A DNA stretch of 64,000 nt from an uncultured Alistipes sp. (GCA_905213895.1 CAJMKE010000009.1:53184-117183), one strand, 5' to 3'; positions 52,154 through 60,531 are shown, counted from the stretch's first letter. Program-made: numbers and translations. Notes: generated by a model from the sequence alone, not told the origin.

Positions 52154-53021
52154 GGCATTGAAACGCAGAGTACGACGCTCCTACGTGGTATCGACCGTGA
52201 GCATCGCCCTCGTACTGTTCCTCATGGGAACGGTCGGCTACCTGATGTCGTCGGTACTCCGCACCGCCGCGACGATGCGCGAGAGCGTAACGATGATAGT
52301 CGAACTGCGCGACGGGCTGACCGAAGCCCAACGCGACAGCATCGGCGCGACACTCGCCGCGAACAAGATGACGGCAGACGTAAAGTTCGTGTCAAAAGAT
52401 GACAAACTCGCCGACGAGGAGTTCCGCAAGGCGTTTGCCGTCGACATCGAGGGGCTGACTGGCGAAAACCCGCTGCCCGATTCGTTCGACGTAACACTGT
52501 CGGCGCGGTCGGCGGACAAGGAGGCTCTGGCGGCATTCGTCGGGCAGAGTTCGGCTATCGACGGTGTCGAGCGGACGACCTATCCCGAAATGTTCATCGA
52601 GAAGATGCACTCGGTACTCGACACGCTGCAACTGATACTGCTGCTCTTCGGCGGAACGATGCTCGTCATATCGCTGATACTGCTCAACAACACGATTCGC
52701 CTCGCAATCTACTCGCGCCGCCAGATAATCAACACGATGAAACTCGTCGGAGCGACCAAGTGGTTCATCATGAAGCCATTCATCGGCACGAGCGCGAAAC
52801 AGGGTCTGTGCGCCGGAGCGATAGCCACCGCACTCTTCGCGGCTGCGCTGTACGGGCTGGAAGCCAACATTCCCGAAGCGGGCATCTCGGCGCAACTGAC
52901 GCAGATAGGCATAATCGCGGGAATTATGGTCGTCGCGGGCATTACGGTAGCGATATTGTTCACCGTATTCGCCGTGAACAAATTCGTGAACATGAAGTCG
53001 AACAAGATATACCTTTATTGA
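52134..53021 (+). CDS. ftsX: Cell division protein FtsX
   Basis: 295 aa: one TM near the N-terminus (SIALVLFLMGTVGYLM), a periplasmic domain (about 50-165), then three TM segments with LLNNTIRLAIYSRRQIINTMKLVGA in part, the ABC-permease-like FtsX signature. Works with FtsE to activate peptidoglycan hydrolases at division. Overlaps the preceding gene by 20 nt, so coupled. ftsE is not in the window. Confidence 0.95.
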   Translation: MGRNSDKALKRRVRRSYVVSTVSIALVLFLMGTVGYLMSSVLRTAATMRESVTMIVELRDGLTEAQRDSIGATLAANKMTADVKFVSKDDKLADEEFRKAFAVDIEGLTGENPLPDSFDVTLSARSADKEALAAFVGQSSAIDGVERTTYPEMFIEKMHSVLDTLQLILLLFGGTMLVISLILLNNTIRLAIYSRRQIINTMKLVGATKWFIMKPFIGTSAKQGLCAGAIATALFAAALYGLEANIPEAGISAQLTQIGIIAGIMVVAGITVAILFTVFAVNKFVNMKSNKIYLY

Positions 53022-53022
53022 T

Positions 53023-53295
53023 ATGAAAAAGATGTGGAACACGCTCGTCGCACGGTTCAACGGCATAACCGACCCCAACGACGGCAAAATGCCGCTCGCG
53101 ATGCGCAACTACATACTGCTGCTCTTCGGTGCGGCGGTAATCGTACTCGGATTCGTACTCATGTCGGGCGGCGGCGCAGCCACCCCCGAAGAGTTCCACT
53201 ACGAGATATTCTCGTGGCGGCGCATCACCCTCGCCCCGATACTCGTGGTCGGCGGATTCGCATTCGAAATCTACGCCATCATGAAGAGGTTTTAG
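53023..53295 (+). CDS. DUF3098 small membrane protein
   Basis: 90 aa with two TM segments: YILLLFGAAVIVLGFVLMSGG and ITLAPILVVGGFAFEIYAI (each over 18 residues, given approximately), separated by a short loop with EEFHYEIFSWRR. The Bacteroidota DUF3098 family is almost always found directly after ftsX, as here (1 nt). In most relatives uppP (bacA) and truB follow; here the array and a terminator do. Function unknown, probably linked to division or envelope assembly. Confidence 0.85.
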   Translation: MKKMWNTLVARFNGITDPNDGKMPLAMRNYILLLFGAAVIVLGFVLMSGGGAATPEEFHYEIFSWRRITLAPILVVGGFAFEIYAIMKRF

Positions 53296-53298
53296 CCA

Positions 53299-53334
53299 GA
53301 CCTTAAAGTCCTTAAAGTCTTTAAGGACCTTAAA
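53299..53334. repeat. Nonamer array
   Basis: Four 9-bp units directly after the DUF3098 gene and before the terminator hairpin. Confidence 0.8.
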
Positions 53335-53342
53335 GAAAAACA

Positions 53343-53376
53343 GGGGATGTGTCAAATCTCGTTTTGACACATCCCC
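53343..53376. terminator. Terminator between convergent genes
   Basis: 14-bp perfect stem (53343-53356 and 53363-53376) with a loop of 6; the minus-strand side is followed by a T-rich stretch, the plus-strand side only by TTTAAGG. Serves the DUF892 gene well and the DUF3098 gene less surely. Confidence 0.8.
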
Positions 53377-53523
53377 TTTAAGGTGGGTAAGAACGGATAA
53401 AATGCAAGGCGTTAAGGGTGAGGACGACGGGAGTTTACTACTCGTAAATGACCGAGTCCGAATCCCGAAAACAACGCAGCAGTTTGCCGTTATGACACAC
53501 CGCCCTTTCCCCAAAGCGGCTCG

Positions 53524-54123
53524 CTACTCCACTGCCGCATACTCGTTCACGAAATCCTCGGCGAGTTTCGTCAGCAACTGGTCTGCCTTCTTCTCCTCTG
53601 CCAGCGTCCGCTCAATCAACCTCTTGATTTTCTTCTCGGGCAGGTACTCCGCCAGCGCGCATAGCGTTCCGTAGGTCGCGATTTCGTAATGCTCGACCTT
53701 CTGCGCCGCGAGAATCAGTCCCGCATCGCGCACGAAACTGTTGCGCTTGGTATCGCTGACCATGCCGTCCGCCTCTTCGAGCAGACCCGCCATTGCCTCG
53801 CAACGCTTGGCTTCGGGCTTCTCGCCGAGCAGGGCGAAAATCTCTTCCAGAACGGCAATCTGCTTGTCGCCCGCACCGTAATGCTTCTCGAACGCCGCCG
53901 CGAGTTTCGGACTGGTCGCCGAACGGCGCATCTTGTCCAGCCCCTTTTTCAGGTGCTTTTCAGCCCAGTATATATCCTTGATTTGCTCCACGAAGAAGTT
54001 GTGGAAATCCTCGCCGCACGGAACGTCCTTTTTCGGCGAAGCATTCTTGGTGCCGACGGTTTTGGAGCCGGTTACGGTCGCAGCCGGTTTCATGTCGTCG
54101 GTCTTGGTGTTGTTCGTTTTCAT
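53524..54123 (-). CDS. Ferritin-like DUF892 (YciE/YciF) protein
   Basis: 199 aa. Residues 1-40 are a Thr/Lys-rich tail; the rest is a four-helix bundle of the YciF type: FFVEQIKDIYWAEKHL, EKHYGAGDKQIAVLEEIF and KVEHYEIATYGTLCALAEYL (20 residues), which carry E and H residues that could bind metal. Such proteins are stress-induced in enterobacteria; role unclear, perhaps metal or oxidative stress. It is next to LEA-like and GlsB-like genes, which fits a stress cluster. Confidence 0.85.
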   Translation of the reverse strand: MKTNNTKTDDMKPAATVTGSKTVGTKNASPKKDVPCGEDFHNFFVEQIKDIYWAEKHLKKGLDKMRRSATSPKLAAAFEKHYGAGDKQIAVLEEIFALLGEKPEAKRCEAMAGLLEEADGMVSDTKRNSFVRDAGLILAAQKVEHYEIATYGTLCALAEYLPEKKIKRLIERTLAEEKKADQLLTKLAEDFVNEYAAVE

Positions 54124-54219
54124 AATCGATGTTTATTGGTTCATGCGCTGTTCGGCAAATTGCATACCACGATTGTGCCGGATGCGCCCCTCCGCACCGA
54201 TTGCATACAGACACGACAA

Positions 54220-54245
54220 GAGGCTGCCGATAATCGGACAGCCTC
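54220..54245 (-). terminator. Hairpin after rpmH
   Basis: GAGGCTG/CAGCCTC outer stem with a CCGAT/ATCGG inner stem; no strong T-run on the minus strand. Weak terminator or RNA end. Confidence 0.5.
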
Positions 54246-54295
54246 TCGATTCGTTTACGGACAACGGGATTCGCTCGCGAAACCCCGACCGCAAA

Positions 54296-54457
54296 TTAAG
54301 CGTACTTGAACGTCGATTCGTCGGAAACGGTCAGTTTCTTGCGACCTTTCGCACGACGTGCAGCCAACACCTTGCGACCGTTGGCGGTAGCCATTCTCGC
54401 GCGGAATCCGTGCTTGTTGATTCTCTTGCGACGCGAAGGCTGATAAGTTCTCTTCAT
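54296..54457 (-). CDS. rpmH: 50S ribosomal protein L34
   Basis: 53 aa: MKRTYQPSRRKRINKHGFR (19 residues) then RMATANGRKVLAARRAKGRK, fully diagnostic. A Met two codons upstream (54463) gives MAMKRT; the conserved family start is chosen. C-terminal extension LTVSDESTFKYA as in Bacteroidota. Not near dnaA or rnpA here, so it is separated from its usual partners. Preceded by a consensus promoter. Confidence 0.95.
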   Translation of the reverse strand: MKRTYQPSRRKRINKHGFRARMATANGRKVLAARRAKGRKKLTVSDESTFKYA

Positions 54458-54539
54458 TGCCATAACTATCTCGTTTTTATTGTTTCGTCGTTTTCAATCG
54501 GTTGCATGTCGCTCTCCGGAAAAAGGCACATGCGGAGTG

Positions 54540-54570
54540 CAAAGGTATAACGATTTTTTAATTTTACAAA
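54540..54570 (-). promoter_or_regulatory. rpmH: Promoter of rpmH
   Basis: -33 TTTG (54567-54570), 19-nt spacer, -7 TACCTTTG (54540-54547): exact Bacteroidota consensus. Same combination as at 5327-5357. Confidence 0.8.
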
Positions 54571-54585
54571 AGAATTGCGAAAATT

Positions 54586-55137
54586 TTACTCATTCTTAAA
54601 CAAATCCACTTCGCCGCGCTCGACTTTGCGGTACATCGCGCTCAACTCGGCAATCACCGGCGAAACGTATTCCAGCGTATCCGCAACCGCCTTTTCGCCC
54701 TCGCCCTTGATGCGGTAGAGCATCGCGGCATAGAGCGCGCGGAAGCACAGTTCGGTATCGTTCATCTCCTCCTTGCCCGTAATCGTCCGCAGCGTCGGGA
54801 TATAGGGTGCGAGCCGCGCATATTTCTCGCGATACTCCCTGCCGACCGGCAGCGTCATCAGTTGAAGATGCAGATTGTGGAGGTCGGCAATCAGATGCAG
54901 CGTGTGTTCGAGGTGTCCGCTCTGCTCCTTGCCCTCCTTGTGCAGCAGGTCGGCGATGTCCATATACCACATCAGGAACACCTGCTTCTGCTCCTGCGGC
55001 ATGTCGCGCGGGGCGACAAGTTGCGAATAGACGGCTTCGGGGCTGAACTGCAATGCCCGCAACAAATCCTCTATCTGCCACAGATAAAGAATGTACTCGG
55101 CGATGTTCTCCTTGCGTTTTGCTTGTGCGATGTCCAT
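54586..55137 (-). CDS. DUF4924 family protein
   Basis: 183 aa from ATG 55137 (MDIAQAKRKENIAEYILYLWQIEDLL in part), the family's conserved N-terminus. A longer frame starts at 55167 but overlaps the -7 box at 55155-55162, so it is rejected. All-helical, soluble, no known motifs. Bacteroidota-restricted family of unknown function. Confidence 0.8.
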   Translation of the reverse strand: MDIAQAKRKENIAEYILYLWQIEDLLRALQFSPEAVYSQLVAPRDMPQEQKQVFLMWYMDIADLLHKEGKEQSGHLEHTLHLIADLHNLHLQLMTLPVGREYREKYARLAPYIPTLRTITGKEEMNDTELCFRALYAAMLYRIKGEGEKAVADTLEYVSPVIAELSAMYRKVERGEVDLFKNE

Positions 55138-55154
55138 ATCTTCGTTGTTTGGGG

Positions 55155-55162
55155 CAAAGATA
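55155..55162 (-). promoter_or_regulatory. -7 box of the DUF4924 gene
   Basis: TATCTTTG, with a TTG about 21 nt upstream (55184-55186). Decides the start codon at 55137. Confidence 0.6.
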
Positions 55163-55264
55163 ATCAAATTTCCATAAGGTTTTCAAGTAGGTTAAGTCCA
55201 TAAAAATCCTGCTGCCCGAATTTCGGGCAGCAGAAATCGTGAACAGCCTCCGCCGGAGGACTGA

Positions 55265-55603
55265 CTACTGGTGGATTTTCTCCTTGATGCGGTCGCCCGC
55301 TTCGGTCGCAACCTCCTTCACCTTGTGTGCCGCATGGGTAACGTTCTCCTGCACGGTGTCCTTTACCTTCATGCCGGTCTCCTTGATGCGGTCGCCCGCC
55401 TTTTCGAGACCCTCCTTGGTTGCGTCCTTGGCTGCGTAGGCGGCGTCGCGGATACCCTCGCCAGCCTTTTTCGCGCCGTTCTTGAACTCCTCCTTGAAGT
55501 CGTTCTTGTCCTTGTTCCAGTCGTGATTCTCCGGTTTGTTCGGCTGTTTGCTGCCGCACTTGCACGGTTCGTTGTTCGTCTGATAAGTCTTTTTCTCTTC
55601 CAT
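55265..55603 (-). CDS. LEA-like amphipathic-helix stress protein
   Basis: 112 aa. Cys/Asn/Lys-rich N-terminus with CKCGSKQ, then a run of 11-residue-type repeats rich in Ala, Lys, Glu (GAKKAGEGIRDAAYAAKDAT, EGLEKAGDRIKETGMKVKD, AGDRIKEKIHQ), as in late-embryogenesis-abundant group 3 proteins. No TM or signal. Start at ATG 55603 fits a Bacteroidota-type A/T-rich leader. Downstream of the GlsB-like gene by 14 nt. Role: protection against drying or osmotic stress, inferred from the repeat type. Confidence 0.7.
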   Translation of the reverse strand: MEEKKTYQTNNEPCKCGSKQPNKPENHDWNKDKNDFKEEFKNGAKKAGEGIRDAAYAAKDATKEGLEKAGDRIKETGMKVKDTVQENVTHAAHKVKEVATEAGDRIKEKIHQ

Positions 55604-55617
55604 AATGAATAGTTTTT

Positions 55618-55872
55618 TTAGTTGATGCGTTTGCGTCGTGTGAAAAGCGATACTATCAGCAGCAGGATAATCGCACCCGCAACGGATGTGAGAAGCGTAC
55701 TTACGGTTCCCGTAGGAATCCATCCGAAGAGCGATACGAGCCATCCGCCCAGTAATCCGCCTATCAGTCCGACGATGAGATTGATTACGAGTCCGGAACC
55801 ATTGCCCTTGACTATCAGGTTGGCAATCCATCCGGCTGCCAGACCGATGAGTAAATACCACAAAAAATACAT
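55618..55872 (-). CDS. GlsB/YeaQ/YmgE-family small membrane protein
   Basis: 84 aa with three TM segments: WYLLIGLAAGWIANLIVKG, the Gly-rich LIVGLIGGLLGGWLVSLFG, and TLLTSVAGAIILLLIVSLF. The family (once called transglycosylase-associated) is stress-induced in many bacteria; biochemical role uncertain. First gene of a likely two-gene unit with the LEA-like gene. Confidence 0.85.
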   Translation of the reverse strand: MYFLWYLLIGLAAGWIANLIVKGNGSGLVINLIVGLIGGLLGGWLVSLFGWIPTGTVSTLLTSVAGAIILLLIVSLFTRRKRIN

Positions 55873-55983
55873 ATTTTCGTCTTTTTAATTGGTTATACCC
55901 ACCTCTTCGCAAAATCCGTACCTCGGACTGCGGTTCGCCTACCGATTTTTCGGACGGGAGAGGCAACATTTCCGAATTTTTGC

Positions 55984-55991
55984 TAACTTTG
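55984..55991 (+). promoter_or_regulatory. -7 box for the second polyprenyl synthase
   Basis: TAACTTTG, 58 nt before the start at 56050. It rules out weight on an upstream in-frame codon at 56008, which would leave almost no leader. Confidence 0.5.
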
Positions 55992-56049
55992 AGGGTAATT
56001 TGGCGGAGTGTCGCCGCGTGCGACGCTTCGGCGTAAAACCGGTTTTGAG

Positions 56050-57027
56050 ATGAACAGATATACTACCGCGGAACTTTCGCAGTTGTTCGAACGGCATCTG
56101 TCGCAGATGCACATTCCCGACGACCCGCAACAGTTGTACGTCCCGATAGGCTATGCCATGGCGGAGGGCGGCAAGCGGATTCGTCCGACGCTGCTGCTGC
56201 TCGCCTACAACATCTTCGACGACGAAGTGCATCGCGCGCTCGATGCCGCGCTTGCGGTCGAGATGTTCCACAATTTCACGCTGCTGCACGACGACATCAT
56301 GGACAATGCCGCCGTCCGCCGCGGACGACCGTCGGTCTATGCCAAGTGGGGCAGCAACGTGGCGATTCTGTCGGGCGACGCGATGCTGATTTCGGCGTAT
56401 TCGTTCCTGCAAAACATCCCGTCGGACGTGCTGCCGCGGGTGTTCGAGGTGTTCAACCGCATGGCTGCGCAGGTGTGCGAGGGACAGCAGTACGACATGG
56501 ATTTCGAGACGAGGCGGAAGGTCTCGGTGGTCGATTACATGAACATGATAGACCTCAAAACGTCGGCTCTGCTTGCGGGCTCGACCATGATTGGGGCGAT
56601 TATGGCGGGTGCTTCGGCTGATGACGCGCAGAAACTCCACCGCTTCGCTACGGAACTCGGTCTGGCGTTCCAGTTGCAGGACGACCTGCTCGACAGTTAC
56701 GGCGACGAGCGTCTGGGCAAGAAAATCGGCGGCGACATCCTCGAAGGCAAGAAGACGTACCTGATGGTTACGGCGATGTCGAAATCGACCGAGGCGCAGC
56801 GCGACATACTGCGCAATACGCACCGCGACGACGCATTGACGGACGAACAGAAGATTGCGACCGTCAAGGCTCTGTACGACGAACTCGACGTTCCGCGCAT
56901 GACGGAGCAGCAAATCAACGTGCGGTTTGCGCGTGCGACGGCGATTCTCGACACGCTCGACGTGCCGGCTGAACGCACCGCCGAACTGCGCAGATACGCC
57001 GAAAGCCTTATGGGGCGGAACAAGTAA
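56050..57027 (+). CDS. Polyprenyl (farnesyl/geranylgeranyl-type) diphosphate synthase
   Basis: 325 aa from ATG 56050 (MNRYTTAELSQLFERHL). First Asp motif LLHDDIMDNAAVRRGRP, second LQDDLLDSYGD; aromatic residues just before the first motif (FHNFTLL) suggest a short product (C15-C20). GGKRIRP is upstream. Probably supplies the allylic primer for the longer-chain synthase at 48478-49464. Product length is an inference. Confidence 0.9.
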   Translation: MNRYTTAELSQLFERHLSQMHIPDDPQQLYVPIGYAMAEGGKRIRPTLLLLAYNIFDDEVHRALDAALAVEMFHNFTLLHDDIMDNAAVRRGRPSVYAKWGSNVAILSGDAMLISAYSFLQNIPSDVLPRVFEVFNRMAAQVCEGQQYDMDFETRRKVSVVDYMNMIDLKTSALLAGSTMIGAIMAGASADDAQKLHRFATELGLAFQLQDDLLDSYGDERLGKKIGGDILEGKKTYLMVTAMSKSTEAQRDILRNTHRDDALTDEQKIATVKALYDELDVPRMTEQQINVRFARATAILDTLDVPAERTAELRRYAESLMGRNK

Positions 57028-57029
57028 AC

Positions 57030-57064
57030 GACCTAAAAGTCTTTAAGGTCGTTAAGGACCCTAA
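57030..57064. repeat. Nonamer array
   Basis: Three to four 9-bp units in the 48-bp spacer before the U32 gene, 12 nt from its start codon. Confidence 0.75.
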
Positions 57065-57075
57065 TACGATATACA

Positions 57076-58314
57076 ATGAAACGCAGCGATATAGAGATAA
57101 TGGCTCCCGTCGGCTCGTACGAGTCGTTGCGGGCGGCGATAGATGCGGGTGCCGACTCCGTCTATTTCGGGGTGGGGCAACTCAACATGAGGGCGAAATC
57201 GTCGATGAACTTCACGCTCGACGATTTGGCGAACATCGTGTCGATAGCCCGCGAAAACGGCGTGAAAACCTATCTGACCGTCAATACGATAATCTACGAC
57301 GACGAACTCGCAGTCATGCACGAGGTCGTGGACAGGGCGAAACTCGAAGGCATCGACGCCATTATAGCGTCCGACCTCGCGGTGATACTCTATGCCTATC
57401 ATGTCGGAGTCGAGGTGCATATCTCGACCCAGTGCAACGTGTCGAACAGCGAGGCGGCGAAGTTCTTCTCGCAGTGGGCTGATGTCGTGGTTCTGGCGCG
57501 CGAATTGAGCCTTGCGCAGATTGCCGAGGTGCATCGCGCGATAGTGGAGCAGGACATAAGAGGTCCGCGCGGCGAACTGCTGCGCATCGAGATGTTCGCT
57601 CACGGGGCGTTGTGCATGTCGATTTCGGGCAAATGCTACCTAAGCGAACACGAGACGGCTTGTTCGGCGAACCGCGGCGCGTGCCGCCAGATTTGCCGCC
57701 GCAAGTATACGATTACCGACAAGGAGAGCGGCGAGCAACTCGACATCGACGGTCGTTACATTCTGTCGCCCAAGGATTTGTGTACAGTCGATTTCCTCGA
57801 CAAGTTTATCGGTGCGGGCGTGCGCGTGCTGAAAATCGAGGGTCGTGCGCGGGGCGGCGAATACGTGAAGCGGGTCGTCGGGAGTTACGACAAGGCTCTG
57901 CGGGCTATCGAGCGCGGCGAATATACGAGAGAGTACGCCGAGGAGTTGAAGACGGAGTTGTCGAAGGTCTTCAACCGCGGCTTTTGGGGCGGGTACTACG
58001 CCGGAGCGAAGGTTGTCGAACACAGCACCGCCTACGGTTCGTCGGCGACGCGCCACAAGGAGTATGTCGGCAAGGTAACCAACTTCTTCAAGAATATATC
58101 GGTAGCCGAAATCACGGTGGAGGCTTCGACGCTCGATGAGGGCGACGAGATACTGATAATGGGCGAAACGACGGGTGTGGTCGAGCAGCATGCCGACGGA
58201 ATCATGCTCGACGAGCGACCGGCGGCGTCGGTGAAGCAGGGCGACGTCTGCTCGTTGAAGACCGTGCGCCCCGTCCGTCGCGGCGACAAACTCTACAAGG
58301 AGGTGGCAAGATAA
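57076..58314 (+). CDS. U32-family protein (RlhA/TrhP-like)
   Basis: 412 aa. The U32 signature is exact at about 176-194: EMFAHGALCMSISGKCYLS, followed by NRGACRQICR with conserved Cys. The N-terminal half looks like a TIM-barrel start (IMAPVGSYESLRAAIDAGAD). The U32 group is now known mainly for tRNA and rRNA hydroxylation (TrhP, RlhA), in which the Cys ligate an iron-sulfur cluster; the old peptidase name is doubtful. Paralogues cannot be told apart by eye. Confidence 0.88.
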   Translation: MKRSDIEIMAPVGSYESLRAAIDAGADSVYFGVGQLNMRAKSSMNFTLDDLANIVSIARENGVKTYLTVNTIIYDDELAVMHEVVDRAKLEGIDAIIASDLAVILYAYHVGVEVHISTQCNVSNSEAAKFFSQWADVVVLARELSLAQIAEVHRAIVEQDIRGPRGELLRIEMFAHGALCMSISGKCYLSEHETACSANRGACRQICRRKYTITDKESGEQLDIDGRYILSPKDLCTVDFLDKFIGAGVRVLKIEGRARGGEYVKRVVGSYDKALRAIERGEYTREYAEELKTELSKVFNRGFWGGYYAGAKVVEHSTAYGSSATRHKEYVGKVTNFFKNISVAEITVEASTLDEGDEILIMGETTGVVEQHADGIMLDERPAASVKQGDVCSLKTVRPVRRGDKLYKEVAR

Positions 58315-58402
58315 AACAGGTAAAATAGGTAGAATAGGTAGAATAGGCTGTTTCCTATATTACTTATAATACTTATATTACCTTATAAATTAAAGAAAAA
58401 AT
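58315..58402. repeat. Second short tandem repeat, GAATAGGTA type
   Basis: An 88-bp spacer holding three to four 9-bp units of AATAGGTAG (58320-58348), then A/T-rich direct repeats built on TTACTTATA/TACTTATAT. Different unit from the GACTTTAAG family but with the same 9-bp period. Confidence 0.6.
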
Positions 58403-59797
58403 ATGTTCAGTGCAAAGACTTATCGGGAGCGTCGCGAAGAGTTGGTGCGGCGCATCGGCAGCGGATTGATTCTGATTGCGGGCAATACGTTTTCGCCCAA
58501 CAACTATCCGAACAACGCCTACTATTTCCGTCAGGACTCGACGTTCCTCTACTATTTCGGACTCAACGTCCCGACGCTTTTCGGAGTTATCGATGCCGAC
58601 ACGGGCGAATCGTCGCTGTTCGGCGACGACTTCACGGTCGATGACATCATCTGGACCGGTCCGCAGCCAAAACTCGTCGAACTCGGCGCGCAGGTCGGCG
58701 TCGCCGCCTGCCTGCCTATGAATGCTCTCGCGGGCGTGGTTGCGGCGGCGCAGCGGAAGGGTCGCAGAATCCACTACCTGCCTCCGTACCGCGGCGAAAC
58801 GAAAATCACGCTCTCGTCGCTGCTCGGAACGCCGATTGAGCGTCTGCACGACGGCAAGTCGGCGGACTTGATGTTCGCCGTCGCAGAGATGCGCGAGGTG
58901 AAGAGCGCGGAGGAGATTGCGGAACTCGAAAAGGCGTTCCATATCGGCTACGACATGCACACGACGGCTATGCGGATGTGCCGCGAGGGCGTCGTCGAAC
59001 GCGAAATAGCCGGTGCGATGGAGGGTATCGCCAAATCGCAGGGACTGGGCGTGTCGTTCCCGTCGATAGTGTCGCAGCACGGCGAAACGCTGCATAACCT
59101 GAATTGCGACGGCGTGCTGGAACGCGGTCGCCTGCTGCTGGTCGATGCCGGCGGCGAGTCGGTGGCGAACTACTGCTCCGACCATACGCGGACATACCCC
59201 GTCGGCGGAAAATTCTCCGACCGCCAGCGCGACATATATAATATAGTATTGAAGGCGCACGACGAGGCACCGAAATACATGAAGACGGGCGCGATGTATC
59301 ACAACGACGTGCATCTGCGCGCATATCTCATCCTTGCCGAAGGTCTGCGCGACCTCGGACTGATTTCGGGTTCGCCGGAGGATGCCGTCGCTGCGGGCGT
59401 GATGTACATGTTCATGCCTCACGGACTGTCGCACGGACTGGGAATGGACGTTCACGACTGCGAGGCTATGGGCGAGCGCAGTTTCGACTTCTCGCAGTTG
59501 CACGAGCGCGCCGAAGCGTCGGCGACGTGCGTATACCGTGCCGCATGGCGTCTGCGTGCGGGTACGGTGATGAGCGACGAACCGGGAATCTACTTCATCC
59601 CCGCGCTTATCGACAAGTCGCGCAGCGAGGGACTCTACAAAGGCATAGTGAACTACGCTAAACTCGACGAGTACCGCGACTTCGGCGGAATCCGCATCGA
59701 GGACGACATAGTGGTTACGGACGAGGGCGGACGCATGATAGGCGACCGCAGGATTCCGGTTACGGTCGAGGAACTGGAAACCGTCGTCGGTAAATAG
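58403..59797 (+). CDS. Xaa-Pro aminopeptidase (M24B)
   Basis: 464 aa. N-terminal Creatinase_N domain (about 1-170) and C-terminal pita-bread domain with the dimetal ligands in order: VDAGGESV (D), SDHTRTYPV (D), HGLSHGLGMDVHD (H), SDEPGIYFIP (E), IRIEDDIVVT (E). Removes N-terminal residues ahead of proline. Cytoplasmic, no signal. Its stop is 8 nt from mqnB. Confidence 0.95.
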   Translation: MFSAKTYRERREELVRRIGSGLILIAGNTFSPNNYPNNAYYFRQDSTFLYYFGLNVPTLFGVIDADTGESSLFGDDFTVDDIIWTGPQPKLVELGAQVGVAACLPMNALAGVVAAAQRKGRRIHYLPPYRGETKITLSSLLGTPIERLHDGKSADLMFAVAEMREVKSAEEIAELEKAFHIGYDMHTTAMRMCREGVVEREIAGAMEGIAKSQGLGVSFPSIVSQHGETLHNLNCDGVLERGRLLLVDAGGESVANYCSDHTRTYPVGGKFSDRQRDIYNIVLKAHDEAPKYMKTGAMYHNDVHLRAYLILAEGLRDLGLISGSPEDAVAAGVMYMFMPHGLSHGLGMDVHDCEAMGERSFDFSQLHERAEASATCVYRAAWRLRAGTVMSDEPGIYFIPALIDKSRSEGLYKGIVNYAKLDEYRDFGGIRIEDDIVVTDEGGRMIGDRRIPVTVEELETVVGK

Positions 59798-59805
59798 CAT
59801 CTCCG

Positions 59806-60318
59806 ATGGCTGCCGTACTGCTCTTTCCGACCGAAACGGAGGCGCGACCGTTGAGGGCGTGCCGTCCCGACCTCGACATACGCATTTGCGGCGTCGGGGC
59901 TGCGCAAACTGCACGGTTTATGCAGCGTATGCTGGCGGAGGAGCGTCCCGAAGCCGTCGTGTTGTGCGGCATCGCGGGGGCTTACGAAGGGTCGTTGCGG
60001 ACGGGCGATACCGTTGCCGTGGTTCGCGAGCGTATGGCGGGCGTGCCGACGGTGTTCGCCGAGGAGTATGCGGCGACAATGCGGTTCGTCGGGCTGACGG
60101 AAGTTGCGGCGAATACGGTGGCGAACGTGGGTGCGCCGGCGGACGGAGCGCAGGTGGAGAATATGGAGGGCGCGGTGGTGTTCGCCGTGTGCGAATCGGC
60201 GGGAGTGAGGTGCGGCGAGATACGCGCCGTGTCGAACCTCGTGGACGACGCCCGCGAAAAGTGGGATATTCCCGCAGCATTGGAAAATCTGACAAGGGTT
60301 CTAACCGAAATGTTTTAG
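59806..60318 (+). CDS. mqnB: Futalosine hydrolase
   Basis: 170 aa, nucleoside-phosphorylase fold. Splits futalosine to dehypoxanthine futalosine in the alternative menaquinone pathway. Visible are ICGVGAAQTA, VLCGIAGAYEGSLRTGDTV (19 residues), ENMEGAVVFAVCESAGV with the catalytic Glu, and EIRAVSNLVDDA, which is typical of MqnB and unlike MTAN. Slightly short against the usual 200 or more. Same operon as mqnD, one small gene away. Confidence 0.9.
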   Translation: MAAVLLFPTETEARPLRACRPDLDIRICGVGAAQTARFMQRMLAEERPEAVVLCGIAGAYEGSLRTGDTVAVVRERMAGVPTVFAEEYAATMRFVGLTEVAANTVANVGAPADGAQVENMEGAVVFAVCESAGVRCGEIRAVSNLVDDAREKWDIPAALENLTRVLTEMF

Positions 60319-60322
60319 AGAT

Positions 60323-60520
60323 ATGAAAGTAAAGTATGTCGTGTATGCGATACTCGTTATCGCGGTGATAGTCCTGATTGCCTATCTGTTCAACATGTTC
60401 CAGTTGCGTATGGAGCAGGCGATAGGCAAGTTCTTCACATGGACGGTGATATTCCTGCTGATGTTCGCGGCGGGATGGGTCGTGGGTCGCTTCGGCGGCA
60501 AGAGCAAAAAGAACGCATAG
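60323..60520 (+). CDS. Small two-TM membrane protein, unknown
   Basis: 65 aa; starts 4 nt after mqnB. Two hydrophobic segments (about 5-24, VVYAILVIAVIVLIAYLF; about 38-55, WTVIFLLMFAAGWVVGRF) joined by an amphipathic stretch with QLRMEQAIGKFF, and a basic tail (GGKSKKNA). No family recognised. Its position between two menaquinone genes may be chance. Confidence 0.65.
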   Translation: MKVKYVVYAILVIAVIVLIAYLFNMFQLRMEQAIGKFFTWTVIFLLMFAAGWVVGRFGGKSKKNA

Positions 60521-60531
60521 CCCGCGAACAT

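Noticed and set aside
57076..58314. Secreted collagenase-like peptidase
   Set aside because: No signal peptide and conserved Cys motif of RNA-modifying U32 proteins; the peptidase label is historical.
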